DNA from: Blasia pusilla
Lineage: Eukaryota > Marchantiophyta > Marchantiopsida > Blasiales
Direction of reading: 5' to 3'
DNA: 64,000 nucleotides
Assembly: GCA_050084515.1 (NCBI GenBank)
Contig: CM114272.1
Location: 36,146,001-36,210,000 of the forward strand
Made by a program: the position numbers and the translations under genes. Positions 1-9,161 of the stretch are shown piece after piece; positions within the stretch are counted from its first letter, which is position 1; each line of letters opens with the position of its first letter. The notes below the pieces were generated by a model, which was not told the DNA's origin, did not search any database, and saw only the letters and a list, made by a program, of their open reading frames with translations.

Positions 1-98
1 GAGGTAGAGTCCCACCACCTAGACGCGTTGAGGGAGATGTTGGGCGTGAGGCTAGGATGGGTGCTCAGATACATCAGCTATAGGAGTAGATTGCCGCT

Positions 99-780
99 AT
101 GGCATTGAGATTACCCGATGTCGGATCCGTGGCATCGACATCATATGGACCAGCTAGAGATATGGAGGATCTTGGTTGGATGTGTGGGGTTGCCCAGATG
201 GAGGGAGCCGCAGAGTTGGATCCATATCGAGGGGAAGCTAGGAAACAGACTAGGCTTCCTCAGTCTTTCACATTGTCCGAGGCGATGAGGACCCCATCGA
301 TGGATCATGATCACAATTCCTGGAGAGTTGGTGATATTGTTGGTGTGCACGCACAGAGCGCGATGGGAGAAGCGAGTGCAACGACTCCTATTTCTTATGC
401 TCAGGAGGGGCATGTGTCGAGCACGTTGTTGGGGGTGGCCACCATTGTGTACCGCGCTCCTTTATTTTCTACTTGCAATGTTATGACGTTGGGGGCTGCC
501 CGCCAAGGCTTTTCGGCTGGCCGGTACGCTAGGTGAGCGTGGAGTTGGAGTTCTTGCATCACATTCAGAGGTGATTGCAGAGGAGGAGATGGACGTGCAC
601 TTGGAGCGGATGCTCGGGCCGTCCATGTCAGATTCATGGCAGGTTCCGGCTTCTAGGATGGCGGAGATGCCCGCTAGACCCGCGATAGAGCGTGCCATGG
701 CTTCTCTTGGTGTTGTGTTGCTGGATAACCAAGGAGGGGTCTTCCAGTTGGTGAGTCTCGGAGGTAAAGCTTTTAGTCCG
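99..780 (+). pseudogene. gag C-terminal region of Ty3 copy 1
   Basis: Two open stretches (99-536 and 571-891) belong to the region between the gag zinc knuckle and the protease. They align in order with 61610-62440 of copy 4, including a shared segment on the theme EVIAEEEMDVHLERMLG near 568-620. No domain can be named here; the segment is acidic and low in aromatic residues, as expected of a linker. A frame change near 540 separates the stretches. The call rests on position in the element and similarity to copy 4. Confidence 0.6.
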
Positions 781-782
781 CA

Positions 783-1424
783 GTGCGTCTTGTTGGATCT
801 AGGAGCGCAACCCCTGATGTTGGGGAAAGCGTCATTCAGAGGATTGGGCTTGACGAGAGCCGATGTGGAGCGTTGTCCATTCTGGATATAGACTACCTTG
901 GGTGGAGCGAGTACCACATAGTATATCACCTGACACGGGTCGTGGTGAGGATTCTCCCGAGATATCCTACAGATGAGTCCGTGGTGCGAGCCAAGGCGAT
1001 AGTGACTAATGTAGAGTCCTATGACGTCTTGGTTGGTGGAGTAGTGTTATACCCGATGGGGTTTTCCCTAGATTATTGGGAGGAGTCAGCGTTCTACAGA
1101 CCAAGATGGCAGTCAGGTGATGGGCGCCTTAGCTCATTACCCGTTCGATTCAAAGGTGCAGTGATCGAGCAACGGCAAGGAGAGATGGCGACCTTAGCAG
1201 CATTTAGCAGTGCCATCACTTGGCCTAGTGATTTGATTGAGGGACATGTCCATGCAGAGGATACTCCCGTTCCTGACATTTCTATGAAGAGGAGTGTTAT
1301 GGTAGCCGCATCATTCCGTGGAGAAGAGGTGCCGTTGTGGGGCTCGACTAAGGAGCTTCGACGATTGGCAGATGAGCACGTGCAGACCGCGTGGAGCGAG
1401 GCGGGTTTGAGGAACCCAAGGTAG
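783..1424 (+). pseudogene. Ty3 aspartic protease and downstream linker, copy 1
   Basis: The retropepsin active-site signature is read as LLDLGAQPLML, with the catalytic Asp codon at 796-798 followed by Leu-Gly-Ala (family form D-S/T-G-A). It lies in the frame that ends at 891. The rest of the fold continues in another frame (783-1424) with motifs such as YDVLVGGVVLYPMGFSLDYW, the usual DVLLG-like turn followed by a conserved hydrophobic strand. Copy 4 repeats it at 62440-62850. So one frameshift lies around 830-890 and the serine of the active site is a leucine here. Retropepsins cut the polyprotein into gag and enzyme parts; this copy cannot. About 300 bases after the fold lead into the methyltransferase. 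Confidence 0.75.
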
Positions 1425-1493
1425 CAGGGAGTGCTACATGACACCCTTGGATACCACACCATTGTGTGGTGTACCCCGGAGGAGGGTATTTGA

Positions 1494-2450
1494 GTGTTAG
1501 ATCTCTTTGGAGGGATTAGCACCGGGTTAGCTACTATTTTGCAGGCAGGAGTGCGAGTAGAACAGTATATGTATGTGGAGAGTGATGATGTTGCAAGGTG
1601 CGTCTCACTACGACATGTGGCGTAGTTACGCCTACGTTTTCCCAACTTATTTTATGCGTCCGCGGTACAGAGGTACCAGAGTTCCCTCCCGAGGGATATT
1701 TCATTGTTGGGGGCGCAGGACTTAGAGCGGGTAGGGACCATTGATTTGGTCATTGCCGGTTAGCCATGTCAGGGCCAATCGAGTGCTAGACAAGGCAGCG
1801 GGTTGGCTGACACTCAGTCCAGGTTGTTTTGGGAGATGTTGAGGATCTTACGGCAGTTGCAAAAGCATCAGTCTTGTTCTCCAACCTACATATTCTGTAG
1901 CATGTGCCGATCTTAGGAGACTCTAGGTCACGGGTGGTGACGAGTGCTCATCAGGTGCGTGCCTGGATTGGCCCAACAGTGTTCTTGGATGTGGCGAGTG
2001 TCGGTTCTAGAGTCCATCGCCCACGTCTATGGTGGACCAACTTGGTGCCCCATGTGGTGTTACGAAGGGCGTATGCAACAGTGGAACGCCCCTTCCATTT
2101 GTTAGTGGATTCCATTCTGGATCTAGGTCATCGCTCACACGCAGTGAGGCACGATGATCGACCACCGTTGACTGTGGTCAACGGGGTAGGCAGGCCGCGA
2201 GCAGCCTTTCCCATGTTTGTGAGTTTTCCCGCTTCCTATGCATACAAGAAGGCCGGTCATGGCTTGGTTTGGGATGACCAGGTTCAGAGGTTGGTGGAGC
2301 CCTACGCCAACGAGAGAGAGCGGGTGATAGGATTTCCCACATGAGTGACGGCAGTACCGTGAGTATCACAGGCATCACAACGCCATCTCTTGGGTCAAGA
2401 GATGGACCTAAACTGCTTGACATGGATCTTCAGCTTGGAAGTGGCTGAGC
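1494..2450 (+). pseudogene. C5 cytosine DNA methyltransferase domain inside a Ty3 polyprotein
   Basis: Canonical C5-MTase motifs occur in order. Motif I: VLDLFGGISTGLA (1494-1532), the SAM-binding loop. Motif II area: an acidic turn MYVESDD near 1554-1575. Motif IV: IDLVIAG, one stop (TAG 1761-1763), then PCQGQS, catalytic Cys codon 1767-1769. After it GLADTQSRLFWEM leads to a damaged FENV (motif VI) near 1893-1905, where one base is gained and the frame moves. Then PILGDSRSRV, and GSRVHRPRLWWTNLVP (2003-2050), the place of motif VIII. Motif IX: RERVIGFPT (2318-2344). Motif X-like: GQEMDLNCLTW (2393-2425). The order I to X is not permuted, so it is not DRM-like; the sequence feels closest to the DNMT3/bacterial type. 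About 315 codons with two in-frame stops and about two frame changes. Lying between protease and RT, it would have been part of the pol polyprotein and could have methylated reverse-transcribed DNA. Function is inferred from motifs. Confidence 0.88.
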
Positions 2451-2568
2451 AGCGTCGGATGAGATCGCGACAGATCACAGCGGTTGCGTTGGTGAGCCCC
2501 ATGCCTACCGAGACGGTGAAGGAAATGGCTGGGGGCGAGACCCGAGGAGATCGAAACACCAAGGGAGA

Positions 2569-3799
2569 TTGAGAGAGACATCCTTGGACTTCTTGGGATG
2601 TTTTGCAGGTATGCCAAGAGATGATAGCCACAGCATCGAGCGTGGTTCGGGTACTGCATGTGGTTCCAGGCACTACATCAGAGTTCGTAGTTGGCTGCAG
2701 GAGAGCGGTCGAGTGTTGTTGTTTGAGACGGGGTTATACCATAGCAACCACCGATACCCACGCGGGAGAGTCCTACCGTAATCACGATGGGCCCTAAGCT
2801 GACACGAGGAGAGCGGCGCCAGATACATCAGTTCCTCAAGAGTTATAGGAGCTGCTTTGCATTTAGCATGGAGGATTTGGATATGCTGAAGGGACCGGGG
2901 ATCCGCATTGAGTTCTCGAGTGATACACCGATCTTCCGACGATCCTACAGGTACAGTGATATGGAGAGGGCTCTAATTCAAAGTAGGAGCCAAGACTTGG
3001 TCGGATCAGGACTAGTGGAGATGTCGCATGGGGAGTATGCATTTGCCATTGTCATGTCCGCCAAGAATGATATGCATGGCAATTGGATGGATAGGCGGAT
3101 GTGTGGGAATTACCGACCTATCAATTGGTAGACGAAGTCCAATAGGTATGCCATGCCCATCCCTGAGGAGATCTTTGATGCGATTGGTCACGCAAAGATC
3201 TTCAATTCATTGGATTTGCGAACGAATACCATCAGCTGCCTATCAGATTGGAGGACAGGTTGAAGACAACATTCTGGGGCATCGATCCTCATGGGAAGGA
3301 TTGTTTGTACCAATGGCGGTTCTTACCATTTGGGTTAAAGAACGCCCCGGCTGAGTTTCACAGGGTCATGGATAGGATCTTGGCTGGTTTGGATTTTGCT
3401 AGGTGTTATATTGATGACATCGTAGTCTTTAGCGCCACAGTTGAGGAGCATGAGCGACATCTAGAGGAGGTGTTTCGATGATTGCAATTACATGGGCTAA
3501 AGGTACATCGAGGCAAGTGCAAGTTCTTCTATGACCAGATTGAGTACTTGGGTCATATGATATACCCAAGGGGGGCTTGGTGTTCAGCAGACAAAGGTGG
3601 AGGCTATCTCACGCATTCCATGCCCTATAGATGTGAGCCGTGTTCGCGCATTCATGGGATTGGCGAACTTCTATCGACGGTACGTCAAGGGATTCAGTTT
3701 GATTGCAAAGTCGTTGACCTTGCTGACCTAGGTGGATCACGAGTGGCACTGGGGGGGATGAGCAGGAGCGAGCATTTCAGTTGCTCAAGGACAGGTTGA
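2569..3799 (+). pseudogene. Ty3 reverse transcriptase, copy 1
   Basis: The RT starts around 2787 (KLTRGERRQIHQFLKSY) after a short linker. Motifs in order: CGNYRPIN near 3100-3128 (usual C-V-D-Y-R-x-L-N), AMPIPEEIFDAIGHA with LDLR (3145-3225, in another frame), FLPFGLKNAPAEFHRVMD (3320-3373), the catalytic YIDD at 3407-3418, then VEEHERHLEEVF and GKCKFF with IEYLGHMI (3440-3560). These are fingers, palm and thumb of a Ty3-type RT, which copies element RNA into DNA. Frame changes fall near 3130, 3240, 3480 and 3575, with a stop at 3479-3481. The catalytic aspartates are intact; the protein as a whole is broken. Confidence 0.92.
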
Positions 3800-4543
3800 C
3801 GTCCGCACCCATCTTGAGGAGACCGATCAAGGGGCATCCTTTCCAGTTGCACACAGATTGGAGCGGTGCTCACCCAACATGATGATGAGGGTAGAGAGTT
3901 CGTGGTGGCTTACGCTAGCCGCTCGAACAACGGTGAAGAGGCAAAGTAGAGCTCGTATGAGGGTGAGTGCTTGGCTGCGGTGTGGGTTGTCGTGCATTTC
4001 AGGTGCTATTTATTCGGAAACCCCTTTACCATCATCACTGATCATCAACCACTGAAGTGGTTGATGGAGTCCGACAAGCTTACAGGGAAGCTTGCGAGAT
4101 GGGCTCTCTTGTTGCATGAGTATGATTTTCAGGTGGTACATAGACTTGGGACGCTCAACCATGATGCACATGGGTTGAGTCGTAACCCATGCCCGAGTGA
4201 TCGAGATGCAATTGGAGCTCGATGGCATGGAGAGAGTGATGAGGAGTTAGTGCGAGGATGGCATGCGTCAGCCTATTTAGGCATGTTGGTTATGGAGAGC
4301 CAGAGTGTGGAGACTTCGATGACGAGGTCTAGTGGAGAGTCCTTGGATCCCGAGGCCAGTGAGGAGACGACAGGTGGCCGAGATATTCATGATGATGGAC
4401 TAGTCTTGGAGTACCTTCGTACTGCCAATGTTGCAAGCACTATGGGTGCTAGAGAGCTCGATCGGATCCTACAGCGGGCCAGACGGTTCTGTTGGGAGGG
4501 GACACATGTTTTGAGGGTTTGGGAGGATGGCAAGTACACGTAG
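3800..4543 (+). pseudogene. Ty3 RNase H and tether region, copy 1
   Basis: The RNase H part runs from about 3800 to 4200: a damaged VVAYASR-like strand near 3900, ECLAAVW-like helix (3960-3985), HFRCYLF, ITDHQPLKWLM (4036-4070) with the active-site Asp of the ITDH strand, then LARWALLLHEYDF and HDAHGLSRNPC (4162-4190), matching the Ty3 N-A-D-x-L-S-R end motif with a His in place of Ala-Asp spacing. It would degrade the RNA strand of the hybrid. An acidic spacer of about 110 residues (4195-4540, with SLDPEASEET) follows before integrase. It recurs in copies 2 and 3, so it is a family trait. Confidence 0.88.
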
Positions 4544-4559
4544 TGCCGCATCCTTCATA

Positions 4560-5200
4560 GAGAGCACGACTAGTGCAACATGCCCACAAGGAGTTGGGTC
4601 ACTTTGGGGTGAAGCGGACGTATAGCTTGCTCCAGATTCAGTATTGGTGGCGAGGCATGCAGATTGACGAATAGCAGTTTGTTGCTAGGTGCATGGTGTG
4701 TGATCGGGTCCGAGCATCGTTCAATGCTCCTACTCCACAATTGCATCCATTACCAATCATGGGCTTACGGTATAAATGGAGTTTGGATTTTGCAGGACCT
4801 TTGCCTTTAACGGAGCGTCATAGTCGTTATGTGTTGGTGATGGTCGAGCACTTCTCGAAGTGGATCGAGTTGGTTGCATTTCCTGACAAAGCGAGTGAGG
4901 GAGTAGCTTATGCCTTCCTTGACATAGTGCTGGGTCATTATGGCGCACCGGCTGAGGTGTTGATAGACCAGGGTACCGAGTTTCGCAGTGAGTTCCAGGC
5001 CTTGTGTGATCAGGCGCTGATTGACCACCGCACGACTTTGCGAGATCATCCCAAGGCGGATGGATTAGCGGAGAGAGTTGTGCAAATAGTGAAGAGGAGT
5101 TTACACAAGTACGGCTTGCAGAGAGGTCACCTAGGAGACTGGGGCCTCCAATTGCCATGGTTGGCGATGGGATACAGATTCAACAGCAGGCATCCTTAGC
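4560..5200 (+). pseudogene. Ty3 integrase, copy 1
   Basis: The N-terminal HHCC zinc domain is read around 4575-4705 (ELGHFGVKRTYSLL, YWWRGMQ, then C-M-V-C). The catalytic core shows the D,D,E triad: WSLDFAGPLP with Asp codon 4786-4788, VLIDQGTEF with Asp 4966-4968, and DHPKADGLAERVV with Glu 5071-5073. The triad is complete and this stretch (4693-5199) is open, so it is the best preserved part of the copy. Integrase inserts the DNA copy into the chromosome. A stop near 4671 and a frame change near 5160-5200 cut it off from the flanks. Core residues are seen; loss of function as a polyprotein is inferred. Confidence 0.93.
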
Positions 5201-5820
5201 GTCTTTTTCACCGTACTTGCTACTTTATGGCCGAGAGCCAGATTTACCTGCGGCCATTCGTCAAGATGCTGGTAAGGTGATGGACCTTGATGACCCAGAT
5301 GTATGGATGCGAGCATGTTCTCAAAGGGCTGAGTTAATTTGGAGAGTGATGCCCATGGCGTTCGAGAACTTGGCGATTGCACAACATCGGGATACGTTGA
5401 GGTATGCGACTATTCGAGGTGGTGGTTATCGAAACTATTTGGAGGTTTCATCAAGGAGATTATGTCTACTTGTAGTAGACGGCACCGAAAACGTTGGATG
5501 TGACTGCAGGGCGCACTATCTTGAGAGTGCGTGCCGTTTTGCCATCCGATGTTCTCTTGCTAGAGGGACGCGATGGTATGGTATGGAAGAACCATGTGCG
5601 TAATTGTGCGCCATGTCACCTTCCTAACATTGATGGTACGTTAGATCCGAGCTCAACAGTAGTTCCTGCAGGCTTGCGTTCTATATTGTATGATTCTGCT
5701 CGTGGTGCAGCCACGATGCTAGTCTGTGATGGATGTTTGAGAGGTTGGCATATAGCATGTCTGACGCCACCTCTCACTAAGGTTCCTCCGGGACGATGGA
5801 TGTGTCCCAGATGTACATAG
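5157..5820 (+). pseudogene. Integrase C-terminal region with PHD finger, copy 1
   Basis: After the integrase core comes the usual SPYLLLYGREPDLP end motif (5205-5250), an MPMAFENLAIAQHRDTLRYA segment, a small beta domain (VLLLEGRDGMVWKNHVRN) and a PHD zinc finger at 5713-5820. The finger reads LVCDGCLRGWHIACLTPP and ends RWMCPRC, giving C-x2-C, x4-H-x2-C and W-x-C-x2-C. The first C-x2-C pair expected about ten residues earlier is damaged here (ILYDSARG) but intact in copy 2 (CMLC). PHD fingers bind histone H3 tails, so this may have served target choice or chromatin contact, in the place where other Ty3 elements carry a chromodomain. Two frames are used. The stop follows directly after the finger. 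Confidence 0.85.
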
Positions 5821-6007
5821 AGGAGATACTAGGTAGGTTTTGATTCCGACTTTTTCTTTGACGTGGATGACAGGAAGGCGACTAACGATGGGGCCACATG
5901 AGCACCCGGCCTTTCTGCTCTTAGCGTCTTAGAGATGTATGTCGTGGTAGGTAGGGATAGATGGCTGTCTAGAGTTAGAGGGACCTAACCATCACCTAGG
6001 GGGGCGA

Positions 6008-6771
6008 TTGGAGATATTTTGGTACTTTTCGCCTTTGTGTATGGATGCCATGAGTTAGCATGGGATCGTGTGTGTGTTCGATGACAACGATGTAAGTTGT
6101 GTAGCGATGTGTATGTGCACGACAGGTTGTCACGACTGTTAGGATAGATCGATGGGATCTAGCAGAGCGTCTGCACGAGTAGTGAAGGACAGGCCTAGGA
6201 GGTCGAGGATGACTTTCTGAAGCCTCAAAAAACTTGAGAGAGCAGGTTTCCCCTTCGTTTCGGCTCATTTGGACCCATATTGAGAAACTTACTATTTTAG
6301 GTAAGTACAATTTTGAGTGTATGATCAACTTTCTATTTTCGGTAAGTGGCCCTTGACCTCCTACATCAGGTCAAGAGCCAAGGAGGTGACTTGGGAGAAT
6401 AGGTTATCATGGAGAGAGCTTGGGAGAGGGGAGGGGTATATCTTAAGGAGAGAGAGCTTGAGAGCTCATTCTCTCTTTGTTGAACCTCTTGGCATGAGGC
6501 GACGGAGCTATGGTCCCTTGCCTTGTGAGTGTAACCCAAGCCTCTCATTAGGAGAGTGGGTTTGGTTTGACATGAGAGAGAGTGCATACTTTTGAGAGTT
6601 ATGGTATGAGATGGTGTAGAGAGGGATTGGATCTTACTTTATTGGAGATATTTTGGTACTTCTCGCCTCTGTGTATGGATGCCATGAATTAGCATGGGAT
6701 CTTCTGTGTTTGTGTGTGTGTTCGATGACAGCGATGTATGTTGTGTTGCGATGTGTATGCGCATGACACAT
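6008..6771 (+). repeat. LTR-like DNA of copy 1: U3-like module, 520 bp body, second U3-like module
   Basis: Directly after the purine tract the sequence starts TGGAGATATTTTGG and runs about 115 bases to CACGACA (6122). A 520-base body begins GTTGTCACGACTG and ends GGATCTTACTTTA near 6642. A second copy of the TGGAGATATTTTGG module (6644-6771) ends CATGACA. The same triple arrangement is at 55131-55909. The body also occurs at 41618 and 42450 with a longer 3' part. Ends TG and CA suit an LTR of about 764 bases with an inner duplication; the alternative is two LTR starts joined by recombination. After 6771 the sequence jumps into RT of copy 2. Confidence 0.65.
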
Positions 6772-6779
6772 CATTAGCT

Positions 6780-7160
6780 TCCTATCAAGTTGGAGGACAG
6801 GGAGGATACAATATTCTAGGGGATAGATTGGCTCGGGAGAGATTGTTTATATCAGTAGAGGTTCTTACCATTTGGGTTGAAGAACGCGCTTTCAGAGTTT
6901 CAGAGAGTGATGGACACGATTTTAGTTGGCTTGGATTTTTTATGGTGTTACATAGATGATATTCTTATCTTAAATTCCACGGTTGAGGAGCATCAGCAAC
7001 ACGTAGAGGAGGTGTTTTGGCGATTGCAGTTACATCGATTGAAGTTACATCCAAGCAAGTGCAGATTCTTTCAGGGGCAGATTGAGTACTTGGGACACAT
7101 CATATACCCGAATGGGTTAGATGTTCAGCAAACAAAGATGGAGGCTATTGCGTAGATTCC
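6780..7160 (+). pseudogene. Partial Ty3 reverse transcriptase, copy 2
   Basis: Starts at the palm, with LPFGLKNALSEFQRVMD (about 6862-6915), the catalytic YIDDILI (YIDD at 6949-6960), VEEHQQHVEEVFWRLQLH, KCRFFQGQIEYLGHIIYP and a stop at 7153-7155. Fingers motifs are missing because the copy begins at the junction near 6772. The open part (6877-7155) is close to copy 1 at the protein level, and its catalytic Asp pair is intact. It would be non-functional without the fingers. Confidence 0.9.
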
Positions 7161-8002
7161 ACGCCCTACGGATGTGAGTTGAGTCCGAGCGTTTCTGGGA
7201 CTGGCGAACTTCTATCGAAGGTATGTCAAGGGTTTAAGTGCGATCACAAAGTCTTTGACATTGCTGACGAGACTTGATCAGGTTTTGTTATGGGGAGATG
7301 ATCAAGAGCGAGCATTTTAGGCGCTCAAGGATAGGTTGACTTCCTCACCCATTTTACAGAGACCGATTAGGGGTTCGCCCATTCCAATTACATACGGATT
7401 GGAGCATGTTGGGTCTATGAGCAGTGCTTACTTAGAGGGATGACGAGGAGAGGAAGTTTATTGTGGCTTACGCAAGCCGATCAAACAACATTGCAGAGGC
7501 AAAGTACAACTCCTACAAGGGAGAATGTTTGGCTGCAGTGTGGCCCGTGGCACATTTCAGGTGTTATCTATTCAACAACCCTTTCACACTTATCACTAAT
7601 CATCAGCCGTTGAGGGGGTTGATGGAGTCCGACAAGCTTGCGGGAAAGCTTTCCAAGTGGGCTCTATTACTACATGAGTATGAGTTCAAGGTGGTTCACA
7701 AGCAATGTCGGTTGAACCAGGATGCGGATGGGTTGAGTCGTAACCCATGTCCGAGTCAGAGAGACGACTCAAGAGCTCGATGGCACAGAGAGAGTGATGA
7801 AGAGATGGTGCCCATTTGGCATGTATCTGCCTATCTTTGTTGGTTGACTATGACAAGTCTGCCACAGGTGGTGACTCTAGTGGTGGGGTCGGATGATGAG
7901 TCTTTGGATCCGGAGGTCAGTGAGGAGGCAATAGGTGGTAGTGATATCCATGACAACGTGGAGGTTGTGGAGTTCTTGCATCATGAAATCACACGTCTAT
8001 AG
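7160..8002 (+). pseudogene. Ty3 connection, RNase H and acidic spacer, copy 2
   Basis: FLGLANFYRRYVKG (7195-7236) is the standard connection motif between RT and RNase H. MAYASRSNNIAEAKYNSYKGECLAAVW is split here as AYASRSNN (7466) and ECLAAVW (7522-7545), followed by HFRCYLF, ITNHQPLRGLM (7593-7625, where the active-site Asp of ITDH is Asn), ALLLHEYEF and DADGLSRNPC (7720-7750). So the family end motif is better kept than in copy 1 while one catalytic Asp is lost. The stretch 7463-8002 is open and includes the acidic spacer with SLDPEVSEEA. Confidence 0.88.
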
Positions 8003-8009
8003 GATCAGA

Positions 8010-8650
8010 TCCTACAGACATGCCATTTTCACCATACTTTTTGCTCTTTGGGAGAGAGCCAAATTTCCCTTCAATTGTTTGACGTGACATGGCAGAGGTG
8101 TTAGATCTTGATGATCCAGATGTGTGGATACAAGCGTGTTCTTAGAGGGCAGAGATTTTTTGTAGAGTTATGCCCATGGCCTTTGATAACTTAGCTATCA
8201 CTCAGCATAGGGAGACATTGAGGTACGCAACCATTCGTGGAGGAGATTATCGTCCAGGGATTAGGAGGTTTCATCCTGGAGATTACGTGTATTTACAGCA
8301 TGCGGCATCCACGACGCTTGATATCACTACACGGCACACGATCCTACGTGTGCGTGAGGTATTACCGACCGGAGTCCTCATGTTGGAGGGACGGGATGGT
8401 ATGGTTTGGAAGGATCATGTATACAACTATGCACCAAGTCACCTTCCGAATGTGGATGGTACAATGGATCTGTGCTTGACAGTGGTACCTACAGGCTTGA
8501 TGTGTATGTTGTGCGGATCTACGAGGGGTGCAACCACCATGTTGGTGTGTGATGGTTGTTCTCAAGGATGGCATATGTCATGTGTGACCCCCCCCCCTCT
8601 TGATGTAGTTCCCACATGACAATGGATATGTCCAAGATGTGTATAGGGTA
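8010..8650 (+). pseudogene. C-terminal region with complete PHD finger, copy 2
   Basis: The open stretch 8170-8619 starts with MPMAFDNLAITQHRETLRYA and continues through a small beta domain (FHPGDYVYLQ, VLMLEGRDGMVWKDHV). That domain resembles the integrase C-terminal barrel. The PHD finger reads CMLCGSTRG, LVCDGCSQGWHMSC, a stop (TGA 8617-8619), then WICPRC to the stop at 8644. All eight zinc ligands of C4HC3 are present: C-x2-C, C-x2-C, H-x2-C, C-x2-C, and the Trp before the last pair. This is the best copy for judging that the finger is a true PHD rather than chance cysteines. The change to TGA looks like a CGA-to-TGA transition. Confidence 0.88.
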
Positions 8651-9161
8651 GTAGGTCATGTTAGAGAGATGTGATATTTTCTATCTAGAGTTGGGGGGAT
8701 CCAACTGCTAGCTAGGGGGCGGTTGTGTGATCTCCATGTATATGTATGAGTTGATGTATGTACATGTGTGGATCTACCCGTGTGTAGGGAAGATCGGAAG
8801 ATCGGTGTTGTGTGGTGTGGATGTGACCAACGATGTATGTTGTGTAGCAAAGTATATGTGCAGAATATAGGTGACATCGTTGTTACGTTCATACTCTCAT
8901 TTAGGAAAACCCTCTATTTTCTTTTTTGGATAGATGACCTATTGACCGAGTCAACGATTATTTGATAACCTAGATATACAAGCTATCAATTTTGGACTAT
9001 TTTTTTGGAAGGTCCCATGTATGGGTAAGAGAGATGGTTCTCACAAGCCATCTTTCTCATGTTGAGCCTTTGGAGGACTTTAAAAATTAGGGTTTGCGAG
9101 GAGCTTGAGTGCTAGAGAGTGGATTCCCTCAAGGCAAAGGGTGAATGTGGCTCAATATTCT

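Larger units (their letters stand above)
1..6771 (+). mobile_element. Ty3 (gypsy)-type LTR retrotransposon copy 1, with DNMT and PHD domains, degraded, 5' end outside window
   Basis: The order read on the plus strand is gag tail, aspartic protease (about 780-1130), C5 cytosine methyltransferase (1494-2450), reverse transcriptase (2787-3600), RNase H (3800-4220), integrase (4590-5190), a C-terminal region ending in a PHD finger (5713-5820), a purine tract (AGGGGGGCG, about 5999-6007) and LTR-like DNA to 6771. RT, RNase H, then integrase is the Ty3 order. The start matches 61610 onward in copy 4, just after the gag zinc knuckle, so the 5' LTR and most of gag lie left of the window. Stops and frameshifts occur in every domain. 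Copies 2, 3 and 4 share the family but keep different parts. The domain order is seen directly; mobility in the past is inferred. Confidence 0.93.
6772..9160 (+). mobile_element. Ty3 copy 2: RT, RNase H, PHD finger; no integrase
   Basis: This copy begins abruptly inside the RT (matching 3235 of copy 1) right after the U3-like module. It holds RT (6780-7160), RNase H (7180-7760), the acidic spacer (to about 8000), then jumps at about 8015 to the end-of-integrase motif, so the HHCC and D,D,E parts are gone. The C-terminal region and PHD finger follow (8170-8644). A short purine tract (TAGGGGGCG) near 8714 leads to LTR DNA starting TGTGTGATCTCC. The copy is a deletion derivative. LTR decay products continue to about 9160, sharing TTGATAACCT and GGCTATTTTTT-like words with 63590-63630. 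Confidence 0.88.
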
